Shown in pieces: positions 34,576 to 42,095 of a DNA stretch of 63,358 nt. This DNA comes from CAYLYU01 sp964501925 (GTDB lineage: Bacteria > Pseudomonadota > Zetaproteobacteria > Mariprofundales > Mariprofundaceae). The position numbers and the translations under genes were made by a program. Under the pieces are notes generated by a model. That model was not told where the DNA came from and made no database searches. It was given only the letters and a program-made list of their open reading frames with translations. Within the stretch, counting starts at the first letter, position 1. Each line of letters starts with the position of its first letter. Where the stretch lies: the NCBI GenBank assembly GCA_964501925.1, contig CAZCTM010000009.1:1-63358 (forward strand), given 5' to 3'.

Positions 34576-35270
34576 ACATCAATATCCGAAGTTGCCTGCA
34601 CTACAGCGCTTTTGGGCCTCTTGCATGTCGAACGCAGACCGTCGATATGTTCGTAGAGGTCCGCTTTAATGGCATGCCACATTGGGTCGAGAATAAAATC
34701 AATTCCTTCCCTTCGGGCCAACTTTGCAGCCGGAACAAAATCGCTGTCGCCTGCGATCAGGACGATTCGCTGCACCTGCTTCTTGAATGCCAGGGAAGCG
34801 ATATCCAGTCCAACGCGCATATCAACAGCCTTTTGCCGCGCCTCGTAGACGACATCATCCTCCTGCAATTCATCCAACGTTATCTTTCCTGAAAGCAGCG
34901 CTTTGGTTCTTTCCGGTTTGATCACCCAATGGGCATTGGCCTCATCGATATAACCCAGCCGCACGGCAACCTTTCGCAACTTCCGCAGTTCATTCAGCAA
35001 CTCGTCTCTGAACAGAGCAACTTCGGACTTGGAGAAGTCCACGGGGTTTCCGGACAAAGGGTGATGCGCTTTTTTTCGCATCGGCGGACAGTCGTAGAAG
35101 AAGATGCGATACAGCTTCGAATCTGGCTGCTTGCTTTTGCTGTTTCGGTATAGATGAGCGCAACACATCTTGTGCATATCCGCCGCAGTCACTTGCGCAT
35201 TCTTTTTGCCGTAAATCGAGCGGTATCGGCGAAGGAAGAAACTGCCGTCAACCAGAATGGCCGTGTACAT
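34572..35270 (-). CDS. NYN-domain (LabA/DUF88-like) putative ribonuclease
   Basis: 232 residues. The PIN-like NYN fold is indicated by acidic residues in the expected order: Asp8 (ILVDGSFF), Asp150 and Asp156 (VDMRVGLDIASLA), Asp175 and Asp177 (IAGDSDFVPA). NYN proteins of this type usually bind a divalent metal and cut RNA. There are no membrane segments. The ATG has GGGGAGGG upstream. The gene lies inside a type I RM island and overlaps hsdM by 4 bases, with its own promoter and a structured leader upstream, so it may be an added defence effector or a regulator of hsdM mRNA; both are inference. Confidence 0.85.
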   Translation of the reverse strand: MYTAILVDGSFFLRRYRSIYGKKNAQVTAADMHKMCCAHLYRNSKSKQPDSKLYRIFFYDCPPMRKKAHHPLSGNPVDFSKSEVALFRDELLNELRKLRKVAVRLGYIDEANAHWVIKPERTKALLSGKITLDELQEDDVVYEARQKAVDMRVGLDIASLAFKKQVQRIVLIAGDSDFVPAAKLARREGIDFILDPMWHAIKADLYEHIDGLRSTCKRPKSAVVQATSDIDV

Positions 35271-35281
35271 ATCGCCCTCCC

Positions 35282-35346
35282 CAAAAACAAGAAACCCCTG
35301 GGCTCGGCATGATTTCGATGGATGGAATCATGCGTACTGCCAGGGG
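35282..35346 (-). terminator. Nested hairpin with U-rich tail in the NYN-hsdM leader
   Basis: Outer arms CCCCTGG and CCAGGGG (35346-35340 and 35301-35295 on the minus strand) enclose an inner perfect 8-bp stem GCATGATT/AATCATGC (35333-35326 and 35314-35307). It is followed on the minus strand by TTTCTTGTTTTTG. The structure begins a few bases after the predicted transcription start and ends about 12 bases before the ribosome-binding site of the NYN gene. It could be an attenuator, a terminator for hsdS, or a small RNA. Confidence 0.65.
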
Positions 35347-35358
35347 CCTGATACGCGA

Positions 35359-35388
35359 ATTATAAGTAAACTTACAACCAAATGCCAA
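35359..35388 (-). promoter_or_regulatory. Promoter for the NYN-hsdM pair
   Basis: On the minus strand TTGGCA (35388-35383) and a perfect TATAAT (35364-35359) separated by 18 bases, in an A+T-rich stretch between hsdS and the NYN gene. It would give a transcript starting at about 35352, directly ahead of the nested hairpin. Confidence 0.6.
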
Positions 35389-35408
35389 TAATTCTTGCAT
35401 GCTGCTTC

Positions 35409-36926
35409 TCATGCAGCCTCACGCTCAGCCCTGATGCGGGCCAGCAATTCGCTGGCAGGCTCATCCGATGGGTCTTGTGGCACGAGCTTGCCCGTAAAGG
35501 CCTGCTTGAGGATGGACTGGCGCAAGGCCTCGGCCTTCTTCAACCCCTCGTCAACGGCCTGCTCCATCTGCTCCACCGCCGAAAACCGCGATTCGATTTC
35601 CTGAACGATTTGCTGTTGCTCTTCAATCGGGACAATCTGAATTGGCAATCCAGATAAAACTGTCATGTTAACAGAGGCTAGATTGACAGTCTGTTTAGCA
35701 TTTTTAAAAAAATATCTTTTCGCTGTCTGAGCCTGTGAAATCAGAGCGACAAACTTTGGTTCAAAAAATCCACCGACAAGCCTTGCTCTAAATACATGAT
35801 TTTGGTGAATACAATTCGACACTTCATTTTTCCACAAAGTCCCTCGTCCGAGCTTATCTTTGTCACCACCTTCAATATAAAGAATATCGCCGTACTCCAA
35901 GCGGTACTTATTCAAATCTTCAGGAAGAACATCTATAAGCTTTAGCTCTCTTAAGTCTAGATAACCATCTTGGACATTGGCCACGCGCAGGTAGGGCAGG
36001 CTAATTGTTTCCTTCCCAGACAAATTACGTCCTTTGGTAACGCCTCCAACTATATCTGAACATTCACCTAATTTACCCCATCCCCAACCATCGGGCAGTT
36101 CGGGAAGGTCAGCCAATTCCTCGGCGGTGAGGGGCGGGAGTTCTTTGGGCTTGCGGGGCTTGGTTGGTTTTTTGCCCGGCTTGCCGACGGTTTCCCATTC
36201 GGCCACGGCCCGCTGCCATTCGGCAAGCCGCTCTTGGTAGCGAGCCTCGCGCTCGGCCCTGATTCGAGCCAGAAGCTTGTCGGCGCTTTCCAGTTCATCG
36301 GCATGCTCTTTTCTCCAGCTTTCGGTGAGCCAGCCCTCGAAGGCGGCTTTCAGCACCGCCTGGCGATAGACCTTCAGCTTCTCCCGCGCCTGTTTCAGCG
36401 CGGCCACCCCCGCATCCAGCTCCGACAACAGCTCCTCGATCTTCGCCACAATCCGCTTTTGTTCGTTGAGGGGAGGAAGAGATAATGGAAAAGCTTTCAA
36501 AACACCCTGAGAGATGTTTGGTTGAGCTCCGCCTTTCCCGGAATCAATCAGCTTCTTTTTAACTGAGAGAAGAAAGTAATAAAGGAACTCATTGAACAGC
36601 GTGTTTTCGATTGGTTGAGCTACTGCACAGGCCTGATTCGTTGACGTATCAATTGCAAAAATGGACGTTCTTCCAATAGTTGCGCCGTACATAGCTATGG
36701 CTACAGAACCGGTGGGAAATAGTTTGGCAGATGACTTATTCAATCCTTCAACGCTAATCGTCTCCTCGACTGACCAGATATATTTCGGACCAAGTTCGCC
36801 TGTTTTCAACCACGGAATACTTCCACCAAAATAACTCGATTTGCTTCTTGATGGGGTTCCTCCCGAGCCCCACACGGCGACTTCTCCTAAGTTTGTTTCT
36901 GCCCACCCTTCCGGCAAATCACTCAT
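35409..36926 (-). CDS. hsdS: Type I restriction-modification specificity subunit HsdS (system 2)
   Basis: 505 residues, somewhat long for HsdS. First recognition domain about 1-155, then LPPLNEQKRIVAKIEELL and a long charged helical spacer (about 165-275, with a Lys/Pro-rich stretch KPGKKPTKPRKPKELPP). The second domain (about 280-430) is followed by a matching repeat VPIEEQQQIVQEIESRF and FTGKLVPQDP. The recognition domains look less GC-rich than neighbours. The start ATG overlaps the stop of the short hsdR-tail ORF (36923-36926). HsdS partners HsdM and HsdR of the same island. Confidence 0.95.
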   Translation of the reverse strand: MSDLPEGWAETNLGEVAVWGSGGTPSRSKSSYFGGSIPWLKTGELGPKYIWSVEETISVEGLNKSSAKLFPTGSVAIAMYGATIGRTSIFAIDTSTNQACAVAQPIENTLFNEFLYYFLLSVKKKLIDSGKGGAQPNISQGVLKAFPLSLPPLNEQKRIVAKIEELLSELDAGVAALKQAREKLKVYRQAVLKAAFEGWLTESWRKEHADELESADKLLARIRAEREARYQERLAEWQRAVAEWETVGKPGKKPTKPRKPKELPPLTAEELADLPELPDGWGWGKLGECSDIVGGVTKGRNLSGKETISLPYLRVANVQDGYLDLRELKLIDVLPEDLNKYRLEYGDILYIEGGDKDKLGRGTLWKNEVSNCIHQNHVFRARLVGGFFEPKFVALISQAQTAKRYFFKNAKQTVNLASVNMTVLSGLPIQIVPIEEQQQIVQEIESRFSAVEQMEQAVDEGLKKAEALRQSILKQAFTGKLVPQDPSDEPASELLARIRAEREAA

Positions 36927-37021
36927 GCCACCAGCGCCTCGTTCATCTCATCCAGCAGCGCGTACATGCGGGCCAGCCCGCCTTTGGCATCGAACGGGGC
37001 GTATTCGAGATACTCAGCCAT
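36923..37021 (-). pseudogene. Duplicated hsdR 3'-end fragment (32 codons)
   Basis: From ATG 37021 the frame reads MAEYLEYAPFDAKGGLARMY then LLDEMNEALVA and stops at 36923. This matches the C-terminus of HsdR at 38729-41467 (LEYAPFDAKGGLARMYQLF ... LLDEMNEELAA) with an internal gap of about eight codons. The ATG overlaps the stop of the HigA/ImmA gene and the stop overlaps the hsdS ATG, so the tiny ORF links the two. It probably is the old hsdR-hsdS junction left when the toxin-antitoxin cassette entered between the genes. Confidence 0.8.
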
Positions 37022-38210
37022 CAAAGTACTGTCGCACCTGATTGCGTCCCAGAAGTTTGCTGAACTTACGGTAATTGCCCGCTTCGCGTTGCCATCGTCC
37101 GGCCACAATCGCCGGATGGATGTGCAGCTTGCGGGCGAGATTGCAAACGTCGGCGGCAGACACAAGATCCACCTTATGCCATTCATCCGAGGGGATCAGC
37201 GCCTCGGACGCCAGATGATCCGCTTCGTTTTCAATTGTATCCGTATTACCGGAAGCATCGAGGTCATCCATAAACACCTCGCATTGTTCCAGGTGCAATG
37301 CCACATGAGCCAGTTCGTGCATCAGGGTGAACCAGAAATTGTCCACACGGTCATGGCGTAGCGTCAACGCTACAATCGGATGTCCTTGAGCATCGCGCAT
37401 GGCGGCGCCGTCCAAATAGGTTTTGGGCAGGTGCGGCTCTACAATCAGGTGAATGCCATGATGATTCAGAAACTCCCTGGCGCGCAACGGGCCGCTTTCC
37501 GCCCATGATTCACCCGCCAAACGACGCATAAAATCAATATCCACCGACCTGGGCACAAACGGATGTCGTAATGGCAATGTCGCCGCTTTTTGCTGCACGC
37601 GGGTTTGCCATGCCCACAGGGCCAGTTCATTCACCTTTTTGGGGCTGCTGCGCTGATGAGCTGTCGAACGCAGCAGCGCGGGCGGAGTCGGCGTGATTCC
37701 CGGCACCTGACGAGTAAATCGATCCACCCATTCTTCCGCATATTCCTTCAATTCCTGGAACGTGCCCTGAAAGCCATCGAAATAGCCCCGATCAAGCATG
37801 GCCTTGAGCACGGATGGATCCCAGGCCGTTGCGGAGGGAAGCTCACCTTCAGCTTCATGCAGCAGCACCTCAGCTGGAATGCCCAGTACCCGGTTCAGTT
37901 TGCGCATCATGTTGATGCTTAGCTGGCGTTTGCCATTCAGCACCTCGGAGACGCGGGATGCGGAGCCGAAATACGGCACCATATCCTTTTGCGTCAGTCC
38001 CTGTTGCTCCATCCGAAAGCGAATGGCCTCGATGGGTCCCGGCAAGTCCACGGGAAAATGCTCTTCCTCATAGCGCTCGATCAGCACGGAAAGCACATCG
38101 AGCTCATCCGCTGCGGGGCTGCCCTCGGGTGGATTGCGATCCATCAGCTCAAGCAAGGCAGCAATGGCCTGCTGATGCTCGGATTCATTTTTAATCACCT
38201 TCAAATGCAT
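37014..38210 (-). CDS. HigA-type antitoxin fused to ImmA/IrrE zinc metalloprotease
   Basis: 398 residues in two parts. An Xre-type helix-turn-helix region (about 55-115: GLTQKDMVPYFGSASRVSEVLNGKRQLS) resembles HigA antitoxins. The C-terminal part holds an ImmA/IrrE-family protease motif, HELAHVALH, with His298, Glu299, His302 and later acidic residues (NEADHLASEALIP). Such proteins cleave or inactivate regulators under stress. It follows the HigB toxin gene by 12 bases and its stop overlaps the hsdR-tail ORF, within the hsdR-hsdS interval. It probably represses the shared promoter at 38539-38577. Confidence 0.9.
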   Translation of the reverse strand: MHLKVIKNESEHQQAIAALLELMDRNPPEGSPAADELDVLSVLIERYEEEHFPVDLPGPIEAIRFRMEQQGLTQKDMVPYFGSASRVSEVLNGKRQLSINMMRKLNRVLGIPAEVLLHEAEGELPSATAWDPSVLKAMLDRGYFDGFQGTFQELKEYAEEWVDRFTRQVPGITPTPPALLRSTAHQRSSPKKVNELALWAWQTRVQQKAATLPLRHPFVPRSVDIDFMRRLAGESWAESGPLRAREFLNHHGIHLIVEPHLPKTYLDGAAMRDAQGHPIVALTLRHDRVDNFWFTLMHELAHVALHLEQCEVFMDDLDASGNTDTIENEADHLASEALIPSDEWHKVDLVSAADVCNLARKLHIHPAIVAGRWQREAGNYRKFSKLLGRNQVRQYFDG

Positions 38211-38222
38211 CGCCCACCTCCT

Positions 38223-38507
38223 TTAAAACGTCTTCTTGCTGTATTCCGCATGGGTTCCCACCCACTCGATAACAACAATTCCGACCTGGTAGCTCACCCT
38301 GACAACCAATCGGTAGTGATGCCCCTTGATGTTGAATATCACCCGGTTGCCAGCCAGAAAATCCGCGCTGCGATACCTGTTTTTAATGTCCTGCGTTGTT
38401 TTCCATTGGCTGTTCTTGGCTTCGTGAAACCAGGCATCCAGCGCCTTCTTGGCATTGGCGTGCGCCCTGCCGAATTCCACCAGCTTGTCACGACCAATCA
38501 CCCTCAC
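38223..38507 (-). CDS. higB: HigB-family mRNA-interferase toxin
   Basis: 94 residues with GTG start and AGGAAACAGGG upstream. The pattern RVIGRDKLVEF, DIKNRYRSADFL, NRVIFNIKGHHYRLVVRV and EWVGTHAEYSK is that of HigB toxins, which cut mRNA at the ribosome. It is the first gene of the cassette, toxin first and antitoxin second, the usual order for higBA. A strong promoter with a palindromic operator precedes it. Confidence 0.92.
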   Translation of the reverse strand: MRVIGRDKLVEFGRAHANAKKALDAWFHEAKNSQWKTTQDIKNRYRSADFLAGNRVIFNIKGHHYRLVVRVSYQVGIVVIEWVGTHAEYSKKTF

Positions 38508-38538
38508 CGCCCTGTTTCCTCTCGGTAGGACGAGGGCA

Positions 38539-38577
38539 ATTATATTACCATTATGGTAACTGTCAACACATTACCAT
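38539..38577 (-). promoter_or_regulatory. Consensus promoter with palindromic operator for higB-higA
   Basis: On the minus strand a perfect -35 TTGACA (38566-38561) and perfect -10 TATAAT (38544-38539) with 16 bases between. The spacer is a perfect palindrome, TTACCAT-A-ATGGTAA (38559-38545), and a further half site occurs at 38577-38571. Binding of the HigA-like protein there would block RNA polymerase, giving autoregulation. Confidence 0.8.
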
Positions 38578-38728
38578 TATTGGAAAGCGGCATTTGCAAG
38601 GCCAGTCTTGGAAGGCGTAAAGTTCGGGCAGGCGAGCATGCGCGGGGCAAACCGAAGGTCGTCAAGCCGACGGCAGCACCCTCTGAGATGTGGGATCCTG
38701 CGGCCCGGGGCTCGCCTGATTTCCGTTC

Positions 38729-41467
38729 TCACGCCGCCAGTTCCTCGTTCATCTCATCCAGCAGTGCCTCCATGTCATCGCCAAAGAGCTGATACATGCG
38801 GGCGAGTCCGCCTTTGGCATCGAACGGGGCGTATTCGAGGTCATCGCGCCCGATGTGGAAGGATGCGGCCACGTGGTCGCGAATCATGCGCAGGAAGGCC
38901 ATCTGCGCCTCGCTGAACTTCGGCGCGTTGCCCTTATGCCGGCGCATAACCCAGCGCTTGAAATTCTCCTTTACACGCGCATCGAAGGGGATCAGCTCCG
39001 TATCCATGCCGCAGACATGGCGGATCAGCGACACCAATGCAACCAGCTCCTGCTTCGGGGCATGGCCCTTGACCTTGCCCAGCCGTTCATAGGCATGCCA
39101 GACGTTCATCGGCATCAGGCTGGGGCGGTCGCGCTTCAGTATCTCCAGCACCTCGCGCACCATGGCAAAGGTCAGCTCGCGCAGCCGCTGCGGCTGGTTG
39201 TAGAAGATGGAGAGCGCGGTGATTTCGTCTCTGTGCGCGGCGATGTATTCGGCGAAATCCTTGATCAGCGCCTCGGCCTGCGCCTCGTCCTGTTCGGCCC
39301 AGTCGGCGAAGGTGACCTCATCCAGATTCACCGTGTCGATGATCTGCTCATGACTGCGGCGGATGCCTTCAATCAACGTGTTTAGCTCGCCGTTGAACAT
39401 GCGCGTGGCTTCCTTCACCAGCTCCGCCTGCACCTCGTGGAAATCGCGGCCGGAGGCATGCAACTTTTCCTCGATCAGGTCGGGATTCACCGACTCCAGC
39501 AGGCCGCGCACGATGGCATCCAGCGGCACGCCGTTCGCTTTTTCCATGATCTGCCGCTGTTCGTCATCGTTAAGCGAGCGCGACAGCCGCGTCAGGCGGT
39601 TGGCCAGCGACAGCACGGTGTCCTCATCATGTGCGCCGAGCATGACGCCGTAGAGCAGGTCCTTCAGCGGCACGGAGGGCTTGCGCTCCAGCGGCCGCGA
39701 GTCGGTCTTCAGCGATTTGGTCACGCCGATGGCATCGATGATCACGTAATGGGTCTTGGCCTCGGCGGAGGGGCTGACCTTTTTCAGATCGTCCTTGCCG
39801 ATGACGCGCGTGCCGCGCCCCTTCATCTGCTCGAAATAGCCTCGCGATTTGACATCGCGCATGAACAGCAGGCACTCCAGCGGCTTGACGTCGGTGCCGG
39901 TGGCGATCATGTCCACGGTGACGGCGACTCTAGGATTGAAGTCGTTGCGGAAGCTGGCCAGCACCGATTTCGGATCGTCCTCGGCCTGATACGTGATCTT
40001 CTTGCAGAATTCGTTGCCTTCGCCAAATTCCTCGCGTACGGCACGTACGATGTCGTCGGCGTGGCTGTCGATCTTGGCGAAGATCAGCGTTTTCGGCACC
40101 TCGGTGCGGCCGGGGAAGATATCGGGCCACTTGTCGCGGAATGTGCGGATGATCTTACGAATCTGGCTGGGGTTGACGACATCCTTGTCGAGCTGCCGGG
40201 CCGAGTATTCAATATCCTCGTCGAGCTGCGTCCAGCGCTGTTCGCGCGTGAGCCGGTCGCGCAGATCGACGAACTCCTTGGCCTTGATCTCGCCGCCCCG
40301 CTGGCTGATCTCGGTTTCGATCAGATAAACATCGTGGCCGACATTGACGCCGTCGGCCACAGCATCCTCATGCCCGTACTCGCTGACCACATTTTCATTG
40401 AAGAAACCGAAGGTGCGCTTGTCCGGCGTGGCGGTTAGGCCGATAAGAAAAGCATCGAAATAGTCGAGCACCTGCTTCCACAGGTTGTAGATCGAACGGT
40501 GACATTCATCGATGACGATGAAATCGAAGAACTCCGGCGGGATCTCTGCGTTGTAGACCACCGGCAGGGGCTTTTTGGCCTTGATGAGATGCTCGGCGGG
40601 ATTCTCCTCTTCGGCCGCCTCGGCTAACTCCTCGCCCTTGAGAATCGAATAAAGCCGCTGGATGGTGCTGATACAAACCTGGGCATCGCTTGCCACATGC
40701 TGCGAGGTCAGCCGCTGGACGCTGTAAAGCTCAGTGAACTTGCGATTGTCGTCGTTGGGCAGGTAGGCCATGAATTCCTGTTCGGCCTGCTCGCCGAGGT
40801 TCCTGGTATCCACCAGAAACAGGATGCGCTTGGCATCGGCAAACTTGAGCAGGCGATAAATGGACGTGATGGCCGTGTAGGTCTTGCCGGAGCCGGTGGC
40901 CATCTGTACCAATGCACGCGGATGTGCCCTGCGGAACGAGGATTCAAGGTTGGTGATCGCCCTGATCTGGCAACCGCGCAAGCCCGCCGTCGGCAAGGTG
41001 GGCATGGATTGCAGGCGGTCTCGCAGGGTGGCCGGCCGATTCAGCCAGGCTTGCAGGGTCTCTGGGCGATGGAAGGAAAATACCGGGCGGGAGCGCGGCC
41101 TGGGATCGCGCATATCGTGGAAATAAGTGACCAAGCTGTTCGATTCGTAGATGAACGGCAGCGGCTCGCTGTTGTTAACCCATTTGAGCTTGGCCCCGGC
41201 ATAATCCGATGCCTGATCCTCGGCGGCCAGCAGGCGATGGCCCTCCTCGGCGCGTTTGGCCTCGATCACGCCTACCGCCTGGCGACCCACGAACAGCACA
41301 TAATCGGCTGGACCGACATCGGTGGGATATTCGCGCACGGCCACGCCCAGACCTGCATTGGGGTTGAAGTTCGCCTTGTCCTGAACCAACCAGCCGGCCA
41401 CCAGCAACTGGCGATCAATCTGATCGCGCGCCCGCTGTTCCGGATTCTGATTTAGATAATCGGCCAA
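38729..41467 (-). CDS. hsdR: Type I restriction enzyme helicase/nuclease subunit HsdR (system 2)
   Basis: 912 residues. N-terminal nuclease motif with Asp55 (PADYVLF), Glu69 and Lys71 (GVIEAKR), then a helicase core with Walker A (ATGSGKTYT, about 190-197), DECHRS at about 320-325, and later helicase motifs (ATGTDVKPLE, GRGTRVIGK). The C-terminal part fits the EcoEI_R_C domain that contacts HsdM. It pumps and cuts DNA lacking the host methylation. TTG start at 41467 with GGGAGG six bases upstream; an out-of-frame ATG lies beside it. The last codons are duplicated at 36923-37021. Confidence 0.96.
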   Translation of the reverse strand: MADYLNQNPEQRARDQIDRQLLVAGWLVQDKANFNPNAGLGVAVREYPTDVGPADYVLFVGRQAVGVIEAKRAEEGHRLLAAEDQASDYAGAKLKWVNNSEPLPFIYESNSLVTYFHDMRDPRPRSRPVFSFHRPETLQAWLNRPATLRDRLQSMPTLPTAGLRGCQIRAITNLESSFRRAHPRALVQMATGSGKTYTAITSIYRLLKFADAKRILFLVDTRNLGEQAEQEFMAYLPNDDNRKFTELYSVQRLTSQHVASDAQVCISTIQRLYSILKGEELAEAAEEENPAEHLIKAKKPLPVVYNAEIPPEFFDFIVIDECHRSIYNLWKQVLDYFDAFLIGLTATPDKRTFGFFNENVVSEYGHEDAVADGVNVGHDVYLIETEISQRGGEIKAKEFVDLRDRLTREQRWTQLDEDIEYSARQLDKDVVNPSQIRKIIRTFRDKWPDIFPGRTEVPKTLIFAKIDSHADDIVRAVREEFGEGNEFCKKITYQAEDDPKSVLASFRNDFNPRVAVTVDMIATGTDVKPLECLLFMRDVKSRGYFEQMKGRGTRVIGKDDLKKVSPSAEAKTHYVIIDAIGVTKSLKTDSRPLERKPSVPLKDLLYGVMLGAHDEDTVLSLANRLTRLSRSLNDDEQRQIMEKANGVPLDAIVRGLLESVNPDLIEEKLHASGRDFHEVQAELVKEATRMFNGELNTLIEGIRRSHEQIIDTVNLDEVTFADWAEQDEAQAEALIKDFAEYIAAHRDEITALSIFYNQPQRLRELTFAMVREVLEILKRDRPSLMPMNVWHAYERLGKVKGHAPKQELVALVSLIRHVCGMDTELIPFDARVKENFKRWVMRRHKGNAPKFSEAQMAFLRMIRDHVAASFHIGRDDLEYAPFDAKGGLARMYQLFGDDMEALLDEMNEELAA

Positions 41468-41573
41468 TCATTTCCTCCCAATTTAGGCCCTTTATGAATC
41501 CCATTTAACGATGCGCCACTTTGATCACAGGTACAAGTCAAAAAGGCCTTTTGAAACTTAGAGAAATTCTTAG

Positions 41574-42095
41574 CTAACTTTGATTCACCTCAAGGATAGG
41601 GATGGTCTTCATGGGCTCGATGGGGGAATCAGCCAGTCGCTTCTGCACCGCGATCTCATCGCAATTGCTGAATTTGGAGCAGTGCACGCAGACCGTCCAG
41701 ATCTTGTGCGGCAGACTCTCTTTGGGCACACGAGCGTAGCCCAAACGTTCAAAGAACTCCGGGGTGTATGTCAGGGCAAACACGCAGGCCACACCCAGAC
41801 CTGCCGCCCATTTTTCACAGGCCTCGACCAGCATGCCGCCCAACCCCATGCCCTGATGTCCCCTGCTTACGACCAGAGACCTGATTTCAGCCAGATTGGA
41901 TCCATAGATGTGCATGGCCGCCACACCCAGGAGACGGCCATCGTAAAGGGCAACGACAAATTCCTGCAGATGCTGGTAAATGTCATCCTCGGAACGGGGC
42001 AGAATGATCCCCTGATCCGCGAAAGGCCGGAGCAGCTCGTAAATGGCCCCGACATCCTCGACCTCTGCATTGCGGATACGAATACGATGGGGCAT
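41574..42095 (-). CDS. GNAT N-acetyltransferase, ArgA-like short form
   Basis: 173 residues. GNAT fold with acetyl-CoA loop (SRGHQGMGLGGMLVEACEKW, about 78-97) and a C-terminal segment holding cysteines (VCVHCSKFSNCDEIAV) that is typical of short N-acetylglutamate synthase-like proteins. It may acetylate glutamate for arginine synthesis, but other substrates are possible. Its start lies immediately after the recN stop, so the two are likely co-transcribed. First gene outside the RM island. Confidence 0.85.
   Translation of the reverse strand: MPHRIRIRNAEVEDVGAIYELLRPFADQGIILPRSEDDIYQHLQEFVVALYDGRLLGVAAMHIYGSNLAEIRSLVVSRGHQGMGLGGMLVEACEKWAAGLGVACVFALTYTPEFFERLGYARVPKESLPHKIWTVCVHCSKFSNCDEIAVQKRLADSPIEPMKTIPILEVNQS

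Noticed and set aside
33334..34656. 440-codon plus-strand frame opposite hsdM of system 2
   Set aside because: Antisense to a clear methyltransferase gene with all motifs; no ribosome-binding site or known domain.
36923..37186. 87-codon version of the hsdR-tail ORF
   Set aside because: The first 55 codons lie inside the HigA/ImmA gene in another frame and match nothing; only the last 32 codons match HsdR.
39437..40438. 333-codon plus-strand frame inside hsdR
   Set aside because: Shadow of HsdR; composition mirrors the reverse complement of helicase codons.
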